A stretch of 64,000 nucleotides of DNA. It comes from Panicum virgatum (Eukaryota > Streptophyta > Magnoliopsida > Poales > Poaceae). Below the pieces are notes generated by a model, which was given only the letters and a program-made list of their open reading frames with translations, did not search any database and was not told the DNA's origin. Position 1 is the stretch's first letter. Each line of letters starts with the position of its first letter. Below are positions 11,211 to 21,939 of this stretch, piece after piece. The position numbers and the translations under genes are program-made. Location of the stretch: contig NC_053146.1 in the NCBI RefSeq assembly GCF_016808335.1, positions 23,058,637 to 23,122,636 of the forward strand. The letters are read 5' to 3'.

Positions 11211-11601
11211 TGTCGGTGTTTACCGCCAAGCCTGCTCAGGGATACCCTTAGCATTAAGGTTTGTAGGTAGGGATCGACTGCTCTGGAACTCGATGGTGCA
11301 AGGAACACAAAGATTTAGACAGGTTCGGGCCGCGAGTTGCGTAATACCCTACGTCCTGTGTGGTGGTTTGTATTGCCTTAGGTGTTGATGATTGTTTGGA
11401 GGGGGTCCCTGCCCGCCCTTATATATCCGGAGGGACAGGGTTACATGGAAAGTTCTAGCTGAGTACAGTTGGAGTCCTACTACAATAGGTAGTTCTACGC
11501 CTATTCGGGTAGTTACAAAAGACGTAAGGTACATCCATAAACTATCCCTTATTCTAGAATATTCTATGCCTATAAGCAGTCCCGCTGCCCTGGGTCTGAT
11601 A
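11211..11601 (-). repeat. 5' LTR of element A
   Basis: This 391-bp copy starts TGTCGGTGTTTACC and ends GGGTCTGATA (the usual GACA with one change). Compared with the other LTRs it lacks about 30 bases after position 11487. A minus-strand TATATAAG box is present near 11422. Confidence 0.9.
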
Positions 11602-11799
11602 GACTTGGGAATCTTAGTCAAGTTGGACTCGACTTGTTTGCTGTACTGGATTAGGTTATCCAGCTCATCCTCCGAGTTGGAAGAGTACTCGGAATCGGAA
11701 TCGGTTTGGCCACCGATTTTGGCATATGTGTGCTTTGGGTGAGGATGAAGTGGGATGCCCATCTCTACGCGGAGGGCGTTCTCATTCATCCAATGTAGC
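11602..11799 (-). pseudogene. Element 0, middle piece: gag-like ORF fragment between two insertions
   Basis: This is homologous to 9999-10190 of element A, including MNENALRVEMGIPL and SEYSSNSEDE. It begins with the right copy of GACTT (11602-11606) and ends with GTAGC (11795-11799), the left duplication of element B. It is therefore the scrap of element 0 left between insertions A and B, only 198 bases long. Confidence 0.85.
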
Positions 11800-12215
11800 A
11801 GACGATGTTTACCACCAAGCCTGCTCAGGGATACCCTTAGCAATAGGGTTTGTAGGTAGGGATCGACGGCTCTAGAACTCTATGGTGCAAAGAACACAAA
11901 GATTTAGATAGGTTCGGGCCGCGAGTTGCGTAATACCCTACGTCCTGTATGGTGGTTTGTATTGCCTTAGGTATTGATGTGTTTCGAGGGGGTCCCTGCC
12001 CGCCCTTATATATCCGGGAGGGACAGGGTTACATGGAAAGTCCTAGCTGAGTACAGTTGGAGTCCTACTACAACATGATCGGGTAGTTTCCTTGTACTGC
12101 AGCTAGTTCTACGCCTATTCGGGTAGTTATAAAAGAGGTAAGGTACATCCATGAACTATCTCTTACTCTAGAATATTCTACGCTTGTGAGCAATCCCGCT
12201 GCCCCGGGTCTGACA
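11800..12215 (-). repeat. 3' LTR of element B
   Basis: This 416-bp LTR ends GGGTCTGACA at 12215. The first bases (AGACGATGTTT) align with TGTCGGTGTTT of the other copies with three changes, so the terminal TG has been lost by mutation. Confidence 0.88.
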
Positions 12216-12836
12216 AGCCACGAGCTCTTTGTAGCCGAGTCCTGCAGCCGTCGAGTACTTAGCAGGGCATCATCGAGTACTTCAAGTAGTCAAAACATCC
12301 TTCTGGTTGTTTCTGGATTTCTCCTTCTGCTTCATCGAGTAGTCCTCTAAGTACTTCTGTTTGCTTCAAGGCTGTGACATGCTCAAGCCCAAGATCTTGA
12401 TCATATATGGTGTGCGAAGTACTCGCGCTCCATATGGAGTAGCCCCCGTGCCTTAGGTTGAATCGCAGAATCAGGTTGAGGGTCACTTCAGTCTTTTTTT
12501 CTTCTTTATTTTCTAAAAAAATTGAAAAATAGATCTCTGATACATATATTCCGCAGCCCCCGAGTCTTGAATTTAAATCTCTTCATTTAGATTTAAGAAT
12601 CAATGTAAACTCGTGGCAAAAAATGAAAACTTCCCTGAAAAGGAAAGAATGCGTTGACATCCCAAATATTCACGAAATTGCCCCCGGAGACCGTATAAAG
12701 CCAGTTGAAAAACCTTCCGAGGGTTTTACCCCTTGAACTCCTGGCTGTCATCATCTTCAGATTCACCTTTACCCCCTTTCAGTCAGATTCCAAAAGCCCC
12801 TCTCGCAGCCCCCAAGCCAAAACTCGTGACATTGAG
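12216..12836 (+). promoter_or_regulatory. Upstream region of the antisense gene of element B
   Basis: This matches 3040-3420 of element A and then diverges. It carries several TCGAGTA-type words (12250-12360). TATAAAG at 12694-12700 lies 143 bases before the ATG and is the likely TATA box of the antisense gene. Confidence 0.5.
12694..12700 (+). promoter_or_regulatory. Putative TATA box of the antisense gene (element B)
   Basis: TATAAAG lies upstream of ATG 12837, parallel to 4181-4188 in element A. Confidence 0.45.
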
Positions 12837-15800
12837 ATGGCTCCCAAGAAGAACAAATCCAAGGTTGAGGAGGAAACCGTCGCTAATATGTCCACGGGCT
12901 GGCGTAAAAGCAAGATGTCTGAATCATTGGTACAAGAATTGGAGAATATGGGTCTCCTCCAACCACACGGCGTGATCCAATGGCGCGCCGGTGAAGGAGA
13001 AGATTACCCAATGGAAGGTACCCTTTGAGACCGTTATGTTCCGCGATTTTGTGGAATAAGCTCTTGCTCTTCCCGTGTCAGAGTTTTTCTATAGACTGCT
13101 TCAGTTTTGGGGAATCCAATTACATCATCTTACTCCCCAATCCATCTTACTACGAGTTGATGAATTACCATTAACCCAGTTACATAGTAATTAATCAGAA
13201 TTAATCATGTTACTACTGAGAACCAAACCACAACCATACCAAAACCCCGAGAGGCACCCCCTCGTCGGAAGGAGCTAACCCCACTAATCAAAAGGAGGAT
13301 CTGGGCCGCTCATGACCGTGAGCACGGCTAGTATACCAATTTTACACTCTGCGGAGGTTGCACATCTTTACCCACAAGTCGTGAGCTACGCCAGTTGTTC
13401 ATCACACTTCCTTAGGTGAGATGACTAGCAAACTCACTACGAGGCCGTTACAAAGGACACGTTGGTAAGGTGTAACCGCTAAGGATTCAGTCAATGCAAT
13501 GATGGGGCCCACCTCGAGGGGGTACAAGACAACACAGACCAGCCTCGTAGCGTAGGGACCATTGAAGCTCGACTCCCCTCTTGCCCTGTAGGTAAGTTAC
13601 TCCCGAACCAAAATGACCTAATTTGTAAGCCAAGACCGTCCCATTCCAGTCTTGTGGTAGCGCTGTTGTCCCAGGTTGTCGCTCTATGAACCGGTCCTTA
13701 TGGAGAGTGGCCAACCCAGCAGTAAGCACCGTGCTGGCCCCCCTAAACCATGTTTCTAACAAAAACCAATTTTAACGAGACGTGAGCCACTCAAGCCACA
13801 CAAAGGGCCACTCTCAGAATTAAGTTGCATATATCATTAATCAAATTAATTAAAAAGGACCATTATGTGTTATAGCGCGGCACCTAGCACAACTAACCAA
13901 AATGCAACCCAAAGGGATATATATATAAAGGATATAAAGTGGCTAGGAAATCCTTATAGGCATACAGTATTAAAATGTAGTATGAAATTGTATTTAAAAG
14001 TGATAGGTTGTTCATGTTATACTTGCCTTCCTCGTACTGCTCCTGCTGCTGCTCAAACTGGTCAGAAGACGGCTGCTCCGGGTACTGGTACTGGGGCTCC
14101 TCAGATGGATCAGCGTCTACTCACGAACACATGGCCAAAACAATACACAACAATAAGCATACACGCAAATACTAACAAAAACTAAGAAACAGTACATCAA
14201 TACATAAAAACAGCACACTAAACTAGTCTAAAACTATTCTACGCGTCACAACGATCGCGTGGATATAAAGAACGCCTAAATCGGAGCTAAAACGCATAAT
14301 CTAGGACAAAAACAAGTTCTAGGGGCTTATCTGCGAGAAAAACTAAGTTCCAGGGGGTTTTCTGCAAAAACCGAGGGTCTAAACGTAAATAAACCTTAGT
14401 TTCAGGGGCTAACCTGCAAAACTGACGGCTCAGGACTGCGGGTTCGATATTTAAAAAGTTCAGGGGGGTTCGTGTAAAGTTCTGGGCTGAAAAGGAATTA
14501 TTTTTGAATACAGCTGGATTGCGGGTTTATTCCGAGAAAACCCAGGGACTCTTATGCAAAAGAGCCTGGCTGAAGCGGCACGCACGGATTTGATCCATTG
14601 GATCACGATCCGGCGGCTGAGAACAAAATGGTTCAAGATCTAATATTAGCCGCAGGAAACAGATCCGACGGCTGGGATCAAACGGGCGCGCGGGGCGGCG
14701 GTGGAACACGCCGGAGTTCAATCTCCGCGGCGGCGCGCGGCTCGGCTCACCGGAGTTGGCCAAATCCGGCACTCCGGGGGTCGGTTTGAGTCGGGGAAGG
14801 GCCGTGGAGCATGTCCGCGGCACGCGTGACACACTGGTGGCTCTAGCGAGGCACGGGAAGGCCCGGGGTGGCGCGCGCATCAACGGCGGCGGGTAGGCAT
14901 GGCGGAACACCGCCGGCGAGTGGCGTTCTAAGCACTGGAGCGGCCTACGATCTAATACAACCGGCGCCCAAGAGAGAGGGGATCCAGGCGGTGCTCACCG
15001 GGCGTGGATTGGGTCGGGGACGTGACGCAGCGGGGTTGGCGGCGAGCTCCGGTGGCGAGGATGGCGCGGTGTTCATGGACGGGTCGCAAGCGTGCAGCTT
15101 CGGGCTTCCTGGTCCAACGGATCGACGCGCGAGGTCCTTGCGGTGAGGCCAAGGGGTTCAGGGTGGTCCAGTACTCAACGGCGGTGAGCAATCCCGGCGG
15201 CGGGCCGTGTTACCTGTGATGGAGTTCCGGTGAAATTCCGGCACGTCCGTGGACCGAGGTTGGAGATGGTGGCCGTGGGATCATTCCTGGGCCCGAGGCG
15301 GAGCCAGTGCGTTGCTTGGCCGGGGCTCTGGTGCTGCGGGGAGGCGAGGTCACGGTGGCGCAGGTGCTCTGCGCTGCGGAGCGAGGGGAGGCGGCGGCTA
15401 GGGTTGCGGGGTGGCGGTGCTAGTGGGATGAGATGGGTTCCTGGGGGGGTCTCGTGGTGATTTAAAGGAGGGCGACGGATATCTCGGCGTCCGCGCACGG
15501 GTTTGGAAGGCCGGCGAGGTCTCGGCGGGGATCACGGGATCCGTTGCGCGAGCGCTGCGCGGGGTAGACGAATCTGGCAAGCGGGGCCCACGGGTCAGCG
15601 GCGGGGCGCGCGAGCGGGCTGAGAGGAGGCACGCGCGGAGAGCGGGCGGGGTGCGTTGGGCTGTGTCGCGTGAGTGGAGCGGGGGTGTGTTTGGGCCACG
15701 GGGGAAAAAGGTGAGAAGGAGTGGGCCGAGCGGGCGGGAGTGGGCTGGACTGCTGCGTGGGCTGGCGCTGGGGGAGCCAGGTGGGCCGCGCGGGGAAGGA

Positions 15801-17841
15801 AGCGGGCTGGCTGAGGAGGTGGTCCGGGCTGCTGGTGGGCTTGGGCTGAGCGGGAAAGGAGAAAGGGGAGGTGGACTGGGTTTCTTCTTTTCTAGTTCTA
15901 TTTACTCTCTCTTTTCTATTTCTAATTCAAACAAAGTTTGAATTCAAATACAAATTTGAATTCAAACCATATTTCAAATAATTAAAACTATGCACCAGCA
16001 TGAATGCAACACCAAAATTTAAACCTATGATAAAATTTTAATTACTTGTGAAACCAAAAATTAGATTAAATGCCAGACTAAGCAAAATAAATCCTAGAAA
16101 ATTAAATAAAGCCAATTAAATTTATTATAAAATGCTGAAATTTAAATGAGGGTGTTACATAAAGGACTTGGTGGCAAGCAAGTCGAAATGATTCTTCGTG
16201 TCATTGCCATTATTAAAGGCAAAGGAGTCACTAGAGATCATGTGGTCTAATCATTTGTTAGTCATCGAGTTCAACCTCTTCAGCTCCGAAAACATCCTGC
16301 CTTTAGATATGAAGGCACACAGGACCCTACTAGGATGTCTCCAAAACCAATGGCTCTGTCTGAAGTAGTCAAGAGGTGCTGCAAAGTACTAGACAATTTT
16401 GACAAGTCTTTGACGCTTCCAACGCTCTTCTGGGAACAAAATCCTCCCGAGAATGCATGGGTATGTATTTTGAAAACCATGTCGAGTACTTGCAGTTAAC
16501 CATTCCTGATCTTCTAACAAATTTCTGGCTTCTTTCTGTAGAAAAACTATAAGTCCTGGTACTGTATGCCTCCGACCTCTGTAGATGCTGACTCTGATGA
16601 CAGCAAGAAATGGAAGGCAACTCCCGGATCTTTATTGCAGAGAAAAGTTCCTCGTCTTGATGCCGGCCAGTAAGTATATAATATTCTATTGATTTTGTCC
16701 TGTTTACCTCAGTTTTCTTATTCAGAATCTTGCTTGGCTAGGATCCAATATCTTCCGGCACATGAAAAAGATCAAGTTCAAGACTTCCGAAACTGAATCA
16801 CCCATAATTGGGTTAATCGAGACCCCAGCTGCCAGTTTGCCCAATGTAGACACAGCTGGAAAATCAAGCGAGCCAGACCCTGAAACAACTGACCATACTC
16901 CTGAAGCTACTGAAGGAGCTTCCAATGCTGGTGGTGCTGGAAGTAGTGGAGTTGGAGGGTCGAAAGGTCCTTCCATTCGACTGGTACCCTTCCAGTCTAA
17001 GCCTCAGTCAACTCAAGAGGAGTTGGGAAAAGAACTGTTTGATGATCCACTGTTGTCTGTAGACAACATGAAGAAGCTCGCAGACTATATGCAATGGAGC
17101 TTTAAATTTACCAAGGTGAGTCGTCTGCTGCTGCTTGTTTTCGTCGAGTAGTTATTTGACGTCTAACTTGCTTTGTATGTCACAGGATGTAGCCAATCGA
17201 TCTTTCCTAAAGTCTCATGCTCTATATAAGACTGTAGACAACCGGAAGATCTTGGAAGAGCAGAAAGCTATGATTGCAAAATGACTAGATGAATCCCTTG
17301 CTGCTCGCAATAAACTCTATGAAGCAAATCGACAGCATCATCTGGAGGTTTGTGATATGAAGCGCCAAATCAAGGATCTTGAAGAAGAAAGATCAAAGCT
17401 TCAGGAAGAAAATTCCAGGCTGCAAAAGCAATTGTAGACTGCCCAAGCCTGTAAGTACCCAATCTTTTGCCTTGATTTTGCTTTGTCAATAATAATTACT
17501 GAAAAGTTTTTCCATCAGGTTCTCCAGAAGACCATACTCGACTAGTTGCAGCAGCTCAGGCTCTTGTGGATGTGGTTGATTCTGAAGAAGGGTCGTCAAA
17601 TAGCAAGTCCTTGGTGGAGCGTTTGGAAGAAGCTCCCCAGAAGATTTTTGATGTCATGACGGCTACTTCCAAGAATTATCTAACCCACATGATAGGAGTT
17701 GTTAAATCTTACTCGCCTCACTTCAACTTAGCTCCCATAGCTAAGGGAATAGCTCCCACTTGTTCCGATGAGAAATTCCGGGACTATTGCAAAGAATCAG
17801 AAGTGATTGCTGAGGAGATTCTGAAGAACATGGCAGAGTAG
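12837..17841 (+). pseudogene. Antisense ORF of element B, spliced, interrupted
   Basis: It starts MAPKK at 12837 and shows the same N-terminal domain as in A (WRKSKMSE, VIQWRAGEGEDYP, then after a one-base shift MFRDFVE, stop, ALALPVSEFFYRLL, IQLHHLTPQSIL). Homology stops near 13150, where an insertion begins, and resumes near 16163 with VTRDHVV...RVQPLQ (VTGEAVM...RIQPLQ in A). Roughly 290 bases of gene between these points are missing. Later exons: to 16460, 16542-16669, 16726-17115, 17186-17450 (coiled-coil, KRQIKDLEEERSKLQEEN) and 17519-17841, ending with stop TAG. All introns have GT and AG. In-frame stops occur in the first exon and in 17186-17450. The function is unknown; this gene runs antisense to gag-pol of the same element. 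Confidence 0.78.
13150..16159 (-). mobile_element. Insertion in antisense gene of element B, probably a large (solo) LTR
   Basis: About 3.0 kb with no credible ORF on either strand breaks the antisense gene. The right edge read on the minus strand starts TGTAACACCCTCATTT, typical for the start of long gypsy LTRs in grasses, followed by AT-rich and then GC-rich sequence (about 14600-15880). A possible other end is TGTTACTACTGAG at 13208, whose complement ends in AACA, but 13150-13207 also does not match the antisense gene. No target duplication was found, and flanking gene sequence is missing, so deletion accompanied or followed insertion. The exact left boundary is unresolved. Confidence 0.55.
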
Positions 17842-17989
17842 ACTGCTTGTAACAACTCTTATAATCTGTAGTGATTCCATATAGCTGTTCATATCTTGTA
17901 TCATGTTGGTGTGTCTTTAAAAGCATGATTTGACACCATAGGATAAGTATGAACTAGTCGATCAATCGAGTAGAATACTCGCATGGAGT
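17842..17989. other. 3' region after antisense gene of element B
   Basis: This short non-coding stretch between the stop at 17841 and the repeat array is much shorter than the matching region of A. Confidence 0.4.
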
Positions 17990-18660
17990 GATCTTTAAAG
18001 TTAATCATTTAAGATGAGTCCCGTTGAACTATCCAAATAGAAAAGACTTGTAAAGATATCCATAAACTTCTCGAGCAAGCGAGTAGTGTTTCTTAACCAA
18101 GGACTGGAGTAATCCGTAAGACAGAACTATTAGGTACGAACCCCGTTGGGTTGCCCAAGATGTAAATGTCAAAGGGATATCCAAAAATTTACTCGAGCAG
18201 GGCGAGTAAAGTGATCTTTAACTAAGGACTGGAGTAATCCTTAAGGCAAAACTGTTAGGTATGAACCCCGTCGGGCTATCCAAGACGTAAATGCCAGAAA
18301 GATATACAAAACTTACTCAGGCGAGGCGAGTAAGTTGTCTAATTTGTAGACTGGAGTAACTACTAAAATTGACCTATTAGAGCGAACCCCATCGGGTTGC
18401 CCAGGATGGACAAAATGTAGTAGTATCCATAACATACTTGAGCGAGCGAGTAGTTTTGCCTTTATAACAAGGCTGGAGTCCCTTATAATTGACATGTTAG
18501 GATGAGCTCCGTCGAGTTACCCAAGATGGACAACTAGTAAAGGTATCCATTCACCTTCTCGAGCTAGGCGAGTAGGTTGTGCCCTTATATTAAGGGCAAG
18601 GATGCGGCTTGTGTAGTAGTCCTGATGGAAAACTGTGTAAGCTATCCTGAACTGGTGATG
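17990..18660. repeat. Array of ~120-bp tandem repeats, element B
   Basis: There are about five or six diverged units of the same kind as in 0 and A (GGACTGGAGTAATCC, GAACCCCGT-GGGTTGCCC, ACTCGAGC-GGCGAGTA). The array lies between the convergent ends of the antisense gene (17841) and gag-pol (18749). Confidence 0.85.
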
Positions 18661-18748
18661 CTGTCAGATATCCTTTAATGTAGTCGATATGCCAATAAGG
18701 ACCCTCACTTTATTAAAGAAATCAACTAACACCACTAAACTACTTGGA

Positions 18749-19801
18749 TCAAGGATAAAACTTGCGCAAGTGCTCGATGTTCCAGGAATTCAGTACCTCA
18801 TTACCATCTGCATCAGTGATTCTGTATGATCCTGGTCTTATAACCTTGGTTACGATGAAGGGACCTTCCCATTTAGAATTTAACTTGTGTAGTCCTGTCT
18901 CATCCTGAATCCGGCGAAGTACTAGATCTCCAATGTTGAAGGATCTTTGCTGGATATTGCGATCATGATAGCGTCTGACTCCTTGAAGGTATCTAGCCGA
19001 TTGAGTTAAGGCGTTGACCCTGGCCTCTTCGTCTGAATCTAACTCAAGTTATCGAGCTTCATCTGCTTCTCCTTCTTGATAGGCATCTACTCTTGGGGAT
19101 CTCCACATGATATGTACTGGTAGTATAGCCTCTGACCCATAGGTAAGGAAGAACAGAGATTGTCCAGTTGCTTTGCTAGGCTGGGTTCGCAGCCCCCAGA
19201 CTACGTGAGGAAGTTCTTGAATCCACTTGCCACCTTTCTTGGTATTGGCATCGTAGAGTCTTTTCTTCAAGCTGTCGAGTACTAAACCATTGATGCGCTC
19301 AACTTGCCCGTTTGCCCGAGGGTGGGCTACTGAAGCATATTTGACCTCAATGTAGGAGTTGTCATAGAAATCCCAAAAAGATTGTGAGGTGAAGTTAGAG
19401 CCATGATCTGTGATGATGGTGTGGAGAAAGCCAAATCGGTGAATAATGTCAGAGATGAAATCCACTGCTCGGTCGGAAGAAATCTTGACAATGGGCTTGT
19501 ACTCAATCCACTTGGTAAACTTATCGACTGCTACCAGCACGTGATTGAATCCTCCTGGAGCTATGGTCAGTTGTCCGATCATGTCCAGACTCCAACAGGC
19601 GAACGGCCATGATGGAGGGATTGTTATCAAGTTGTGTGCTGGGTCATGAGTCTTTTTGCCGAAAAATTGGCAGCCAGGACATCGTCTGACGAGGTCCTCT
19701 GCGTCCGAAACAGCTGTTGGACAAAAGAACCCTGACATGTACGCCTTGCCAACTAGTGTCCTTGATGCAGCGTGGTTGCCGCAAACTCCTTCATGTATTT
19801 C
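18749..19801 (-). pseudogene. Element B pol: integrase and C-terminal tail
   Basis: Reading leftwards from about 19801, this holds the zinc-finger cysteines (RRCPGCQFF), the integrase core with D in LDMIGQL, D in TDHGSNF and E in VERING (all three catalytic acidic residues kept), then the conserved tail with W-GPF (SKWEGPF) and an end at WNIEHLRKFYP. The final stop is at 18749-18751. In-frame stops at 19802-19804 and 19049-19051 interrupt it, but the frame on both sides is the same. It would insert cDNA into chromosomal DNA if intact. Confidence 0.88.
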
Positions 19802-21939
19802 TCAGAGGATGTCTTTGCCTTCTTCAAGGGTAACACACTTCATGAGGATGCCTGAAGCAGAGTGCTTGTATAGGTTGTCGCCAACAAGGACAAAACCCTT
19901 GCTACGCCTAATAATGCGGGCAGCTTCAGTGCTCTTAGGATCGACATGTGGTGGAAGCTTGAATTCCTTGATAAAGTCGATAAACTGGGTCCGCCAATCT
20001 TCTTCAATCATCAGTATTTCTCTGAATATGGCCAGAGCCTCCGTGTCAGCAACTTGTTGGCTTGGTACCTTGACTGATGGATGGTGAAGTTCATGGACAA
20101 AGACTCCCGGTGGAACAGCTGCTCGAGTGGATCCAAGCTTGGAAAGGACATCGGCTCCCACATTGTTGTCGCCATCGACGTGGTGGATTTCCAATCCTGA
20201 GAACTTATTTTCGAGCTTTCTGATTTCTTCGACATATGCGTCCATGGTATACTTGTTGATGTCCCATTCCTTGTTGACTTGTTGTACGACGAGTAGAGAA
20301 TCGACGTAAACGAGTAGTCGCTTGATGCCAAGAGAAACTGCTAGTCGAAGACCATATAGCAGTGCCTCGTATTCAGCTTCGTTGTTGGAAACCTTGAACA
20401 GGATTTGGAACACATACTTCATTTGCTCTCCCTTGGGGGAAATGAATAAAACTCCAGCGCCGCCTCCGTCGAGCTTGAGTGAGCCATCGAAGTACATCAC
20501 CCAGTGCTCTGGAACGTTCTGGGGGGCTGGAATCTGATTTTCCCACCATTCAGCTAAAAAGTCGACTAGTTCTTGTGACTTGATTGTTGTTCTTGGTTTG
20601 AAGTTGATTTCTAAGGCTCCCAGTTCAACTGCCCACTTTGAAATTCGTCCAGTGGCATCCCGATTGTGGAGTATATCCCCCAATGGGAAGTCAGTTATGA
20701 CTGAGATCTTGTATTCATCGAAGTAATGCTGGAGCTTCCTGGAGGTAATTAGAATTCCATACAGAAGTTTCTGGATTGATGGATATCTGACCTTTGATTC
20801 AGAGAGTACTTCGCTGATGAGTAGACTGGTCTCTGAACGCCATAGGCATGACCTTCCTCCAGGCATTCGACTACTAATGCCGTACTGACCACATGAGTAG
20901 TCGCAGCGATGTAGAGGAGTAGTTCCTCGCCGGGTAGTGGAGCTGTCAGAATCAGCGAAGACCAGAGGTGATTCTTGAGGTTCTCGAGTGCTTCCATGGC
21001 TTTTGTAGTCCACTCGAACTTATCTTGTCTCTTTAAGAGCTTGAAGAAGGGTAGACCCCGTTCGCCAAGCCTGGACAGGAATCTATTCAAAGCTGCCAAG
21101 CAACCTGTAAGCTTCTGGACATCCTTGATGGTAGTTGGAGTGTCCATGGCCATGATGGCATTGGTCTTCTCTGGATTGGCTTCGATTCCTCAGTTACTGA
21201 CGATGAATCCGAGTAGTTTTCCATAGGGTACGCCAAAGACGCACTTGATTGGGTTGAGCTTCCAGCGGAATTTCTGGAGGTTGTTGAATGTCTCTTCCAG
21301 GTCATTAATAAATTGATCCTGGGACTTGGTTTTGACAACGACATCGTCGACATAGGCTTCAACATTGCGGTGTAGCTGGTCAGCGAAGCATAGCTGTATC
21401 ATTCGCTGGTAGGTAGCACCAGCGTTCTTCAACCCAAAGGACATAGTCTTGTAGGCGTATGCCTCGTAAGGTGTTATGAAAGCCATCTTGATTTGGTCTT
21501 CTTCTTTCAGGGCGATCTGATGGTACCCCGAATAGCAGTCAAGGAAGGATAATAGGACACATCCTGCTGTCGAATCGATCACTTGATCTATGCGTGGTAG
21601 CCCGAAAGGATCCTTTGGGCAGTGCTTGTTTAGATCGGTGTAGTCGATGCACATCCTCCACTCATTGTTGTTCTTTTTCTGGACGAGCACAGGGTTAGCT
21701 AGCCAATCAGGATGATAGATTTCCTTGATGAACCCTGCTGCGAGTAGTCTTGCCAGCTCTTTCTTGATGGCCTCTCGCTTGTCCGGTGAAAAACGACGTA
21801 ACCGTTGCTTATTCGGTGTGGCTTTAGGGTCGACCTTCAAGGCATGCTCGATCAACTCCTTGGGCACCCCTGGCATATCCGCTGGTTTCCATGAGAATAC
21901 GTCACGGTTGGCCCTAAGGAAGTTGACGAGCTCGAGTTT
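19802..21939 (-). pseudogene. Element B pol: reverse transcriptase and two RNase H domains
   Basis: RT lies at 21876-21190 with the catalytic box AYVDDVVVK, the motif PNKQRLRRF before it, and the block DYTDLNKHCPKDPFGLP. It is followed in the same frame after a TGA stop (21190-21192) by the RT connection/first RNase H (21153 to about 20830). A frameshift near 20830 moves reading into the frame of 21013-19802, which holds the second, plant-type RNase H (MYFDGSLKLDGGGAGV, NNEAEYEALLYGL, YVDSLLVV). Two RNase H domains in this order are a mark of the Tat lineage. The damage (stop plus shift) means no full Pol is made. Confidence 0.9.

Larger units (their letters stand above)
2622..11601 (-). mobile_element. 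Element A: complete non-autonomous Tat-type LTR retrotransposon
   Basis: LTRs at 2622-3039 and 11211-11601 begin TGTCGG and end GACA (GATA in the right copy). They are flanked by GACTT duplications. The LTR carries a TATATAAG box on the minus strand, so the element is transcribed leftwards. Inside are a plus-strand antisense gene, a ~120-bp repeat array and a gag-like minus ORF, but no protease, RT, RNase H or integrase. A hand count gives about 20 mismatches between LTRs plus a ~30-bp deletion in the right one. It shares LTR, primer-site and antisense-gene sequence with element B, its probable autonomous relative. The arrangement recalls the rice pair Dasheng/RIRE2. Confidence 0.9.

Noticed and set aside
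10594..11388. 264-residue plus-strand open frame
   Set aside because: It is the antisense shadow of the gag-like ORF of element A and runs into the LTR; no domain.
14527..15941. Several open frames in the GC-rich part of the 3-kb insertion
   Set aside because: GC-rich sequence gives long random frames on both strands; low-complexity Arg/Pro/Gly composition and no domain. Treated as LTR DNA.
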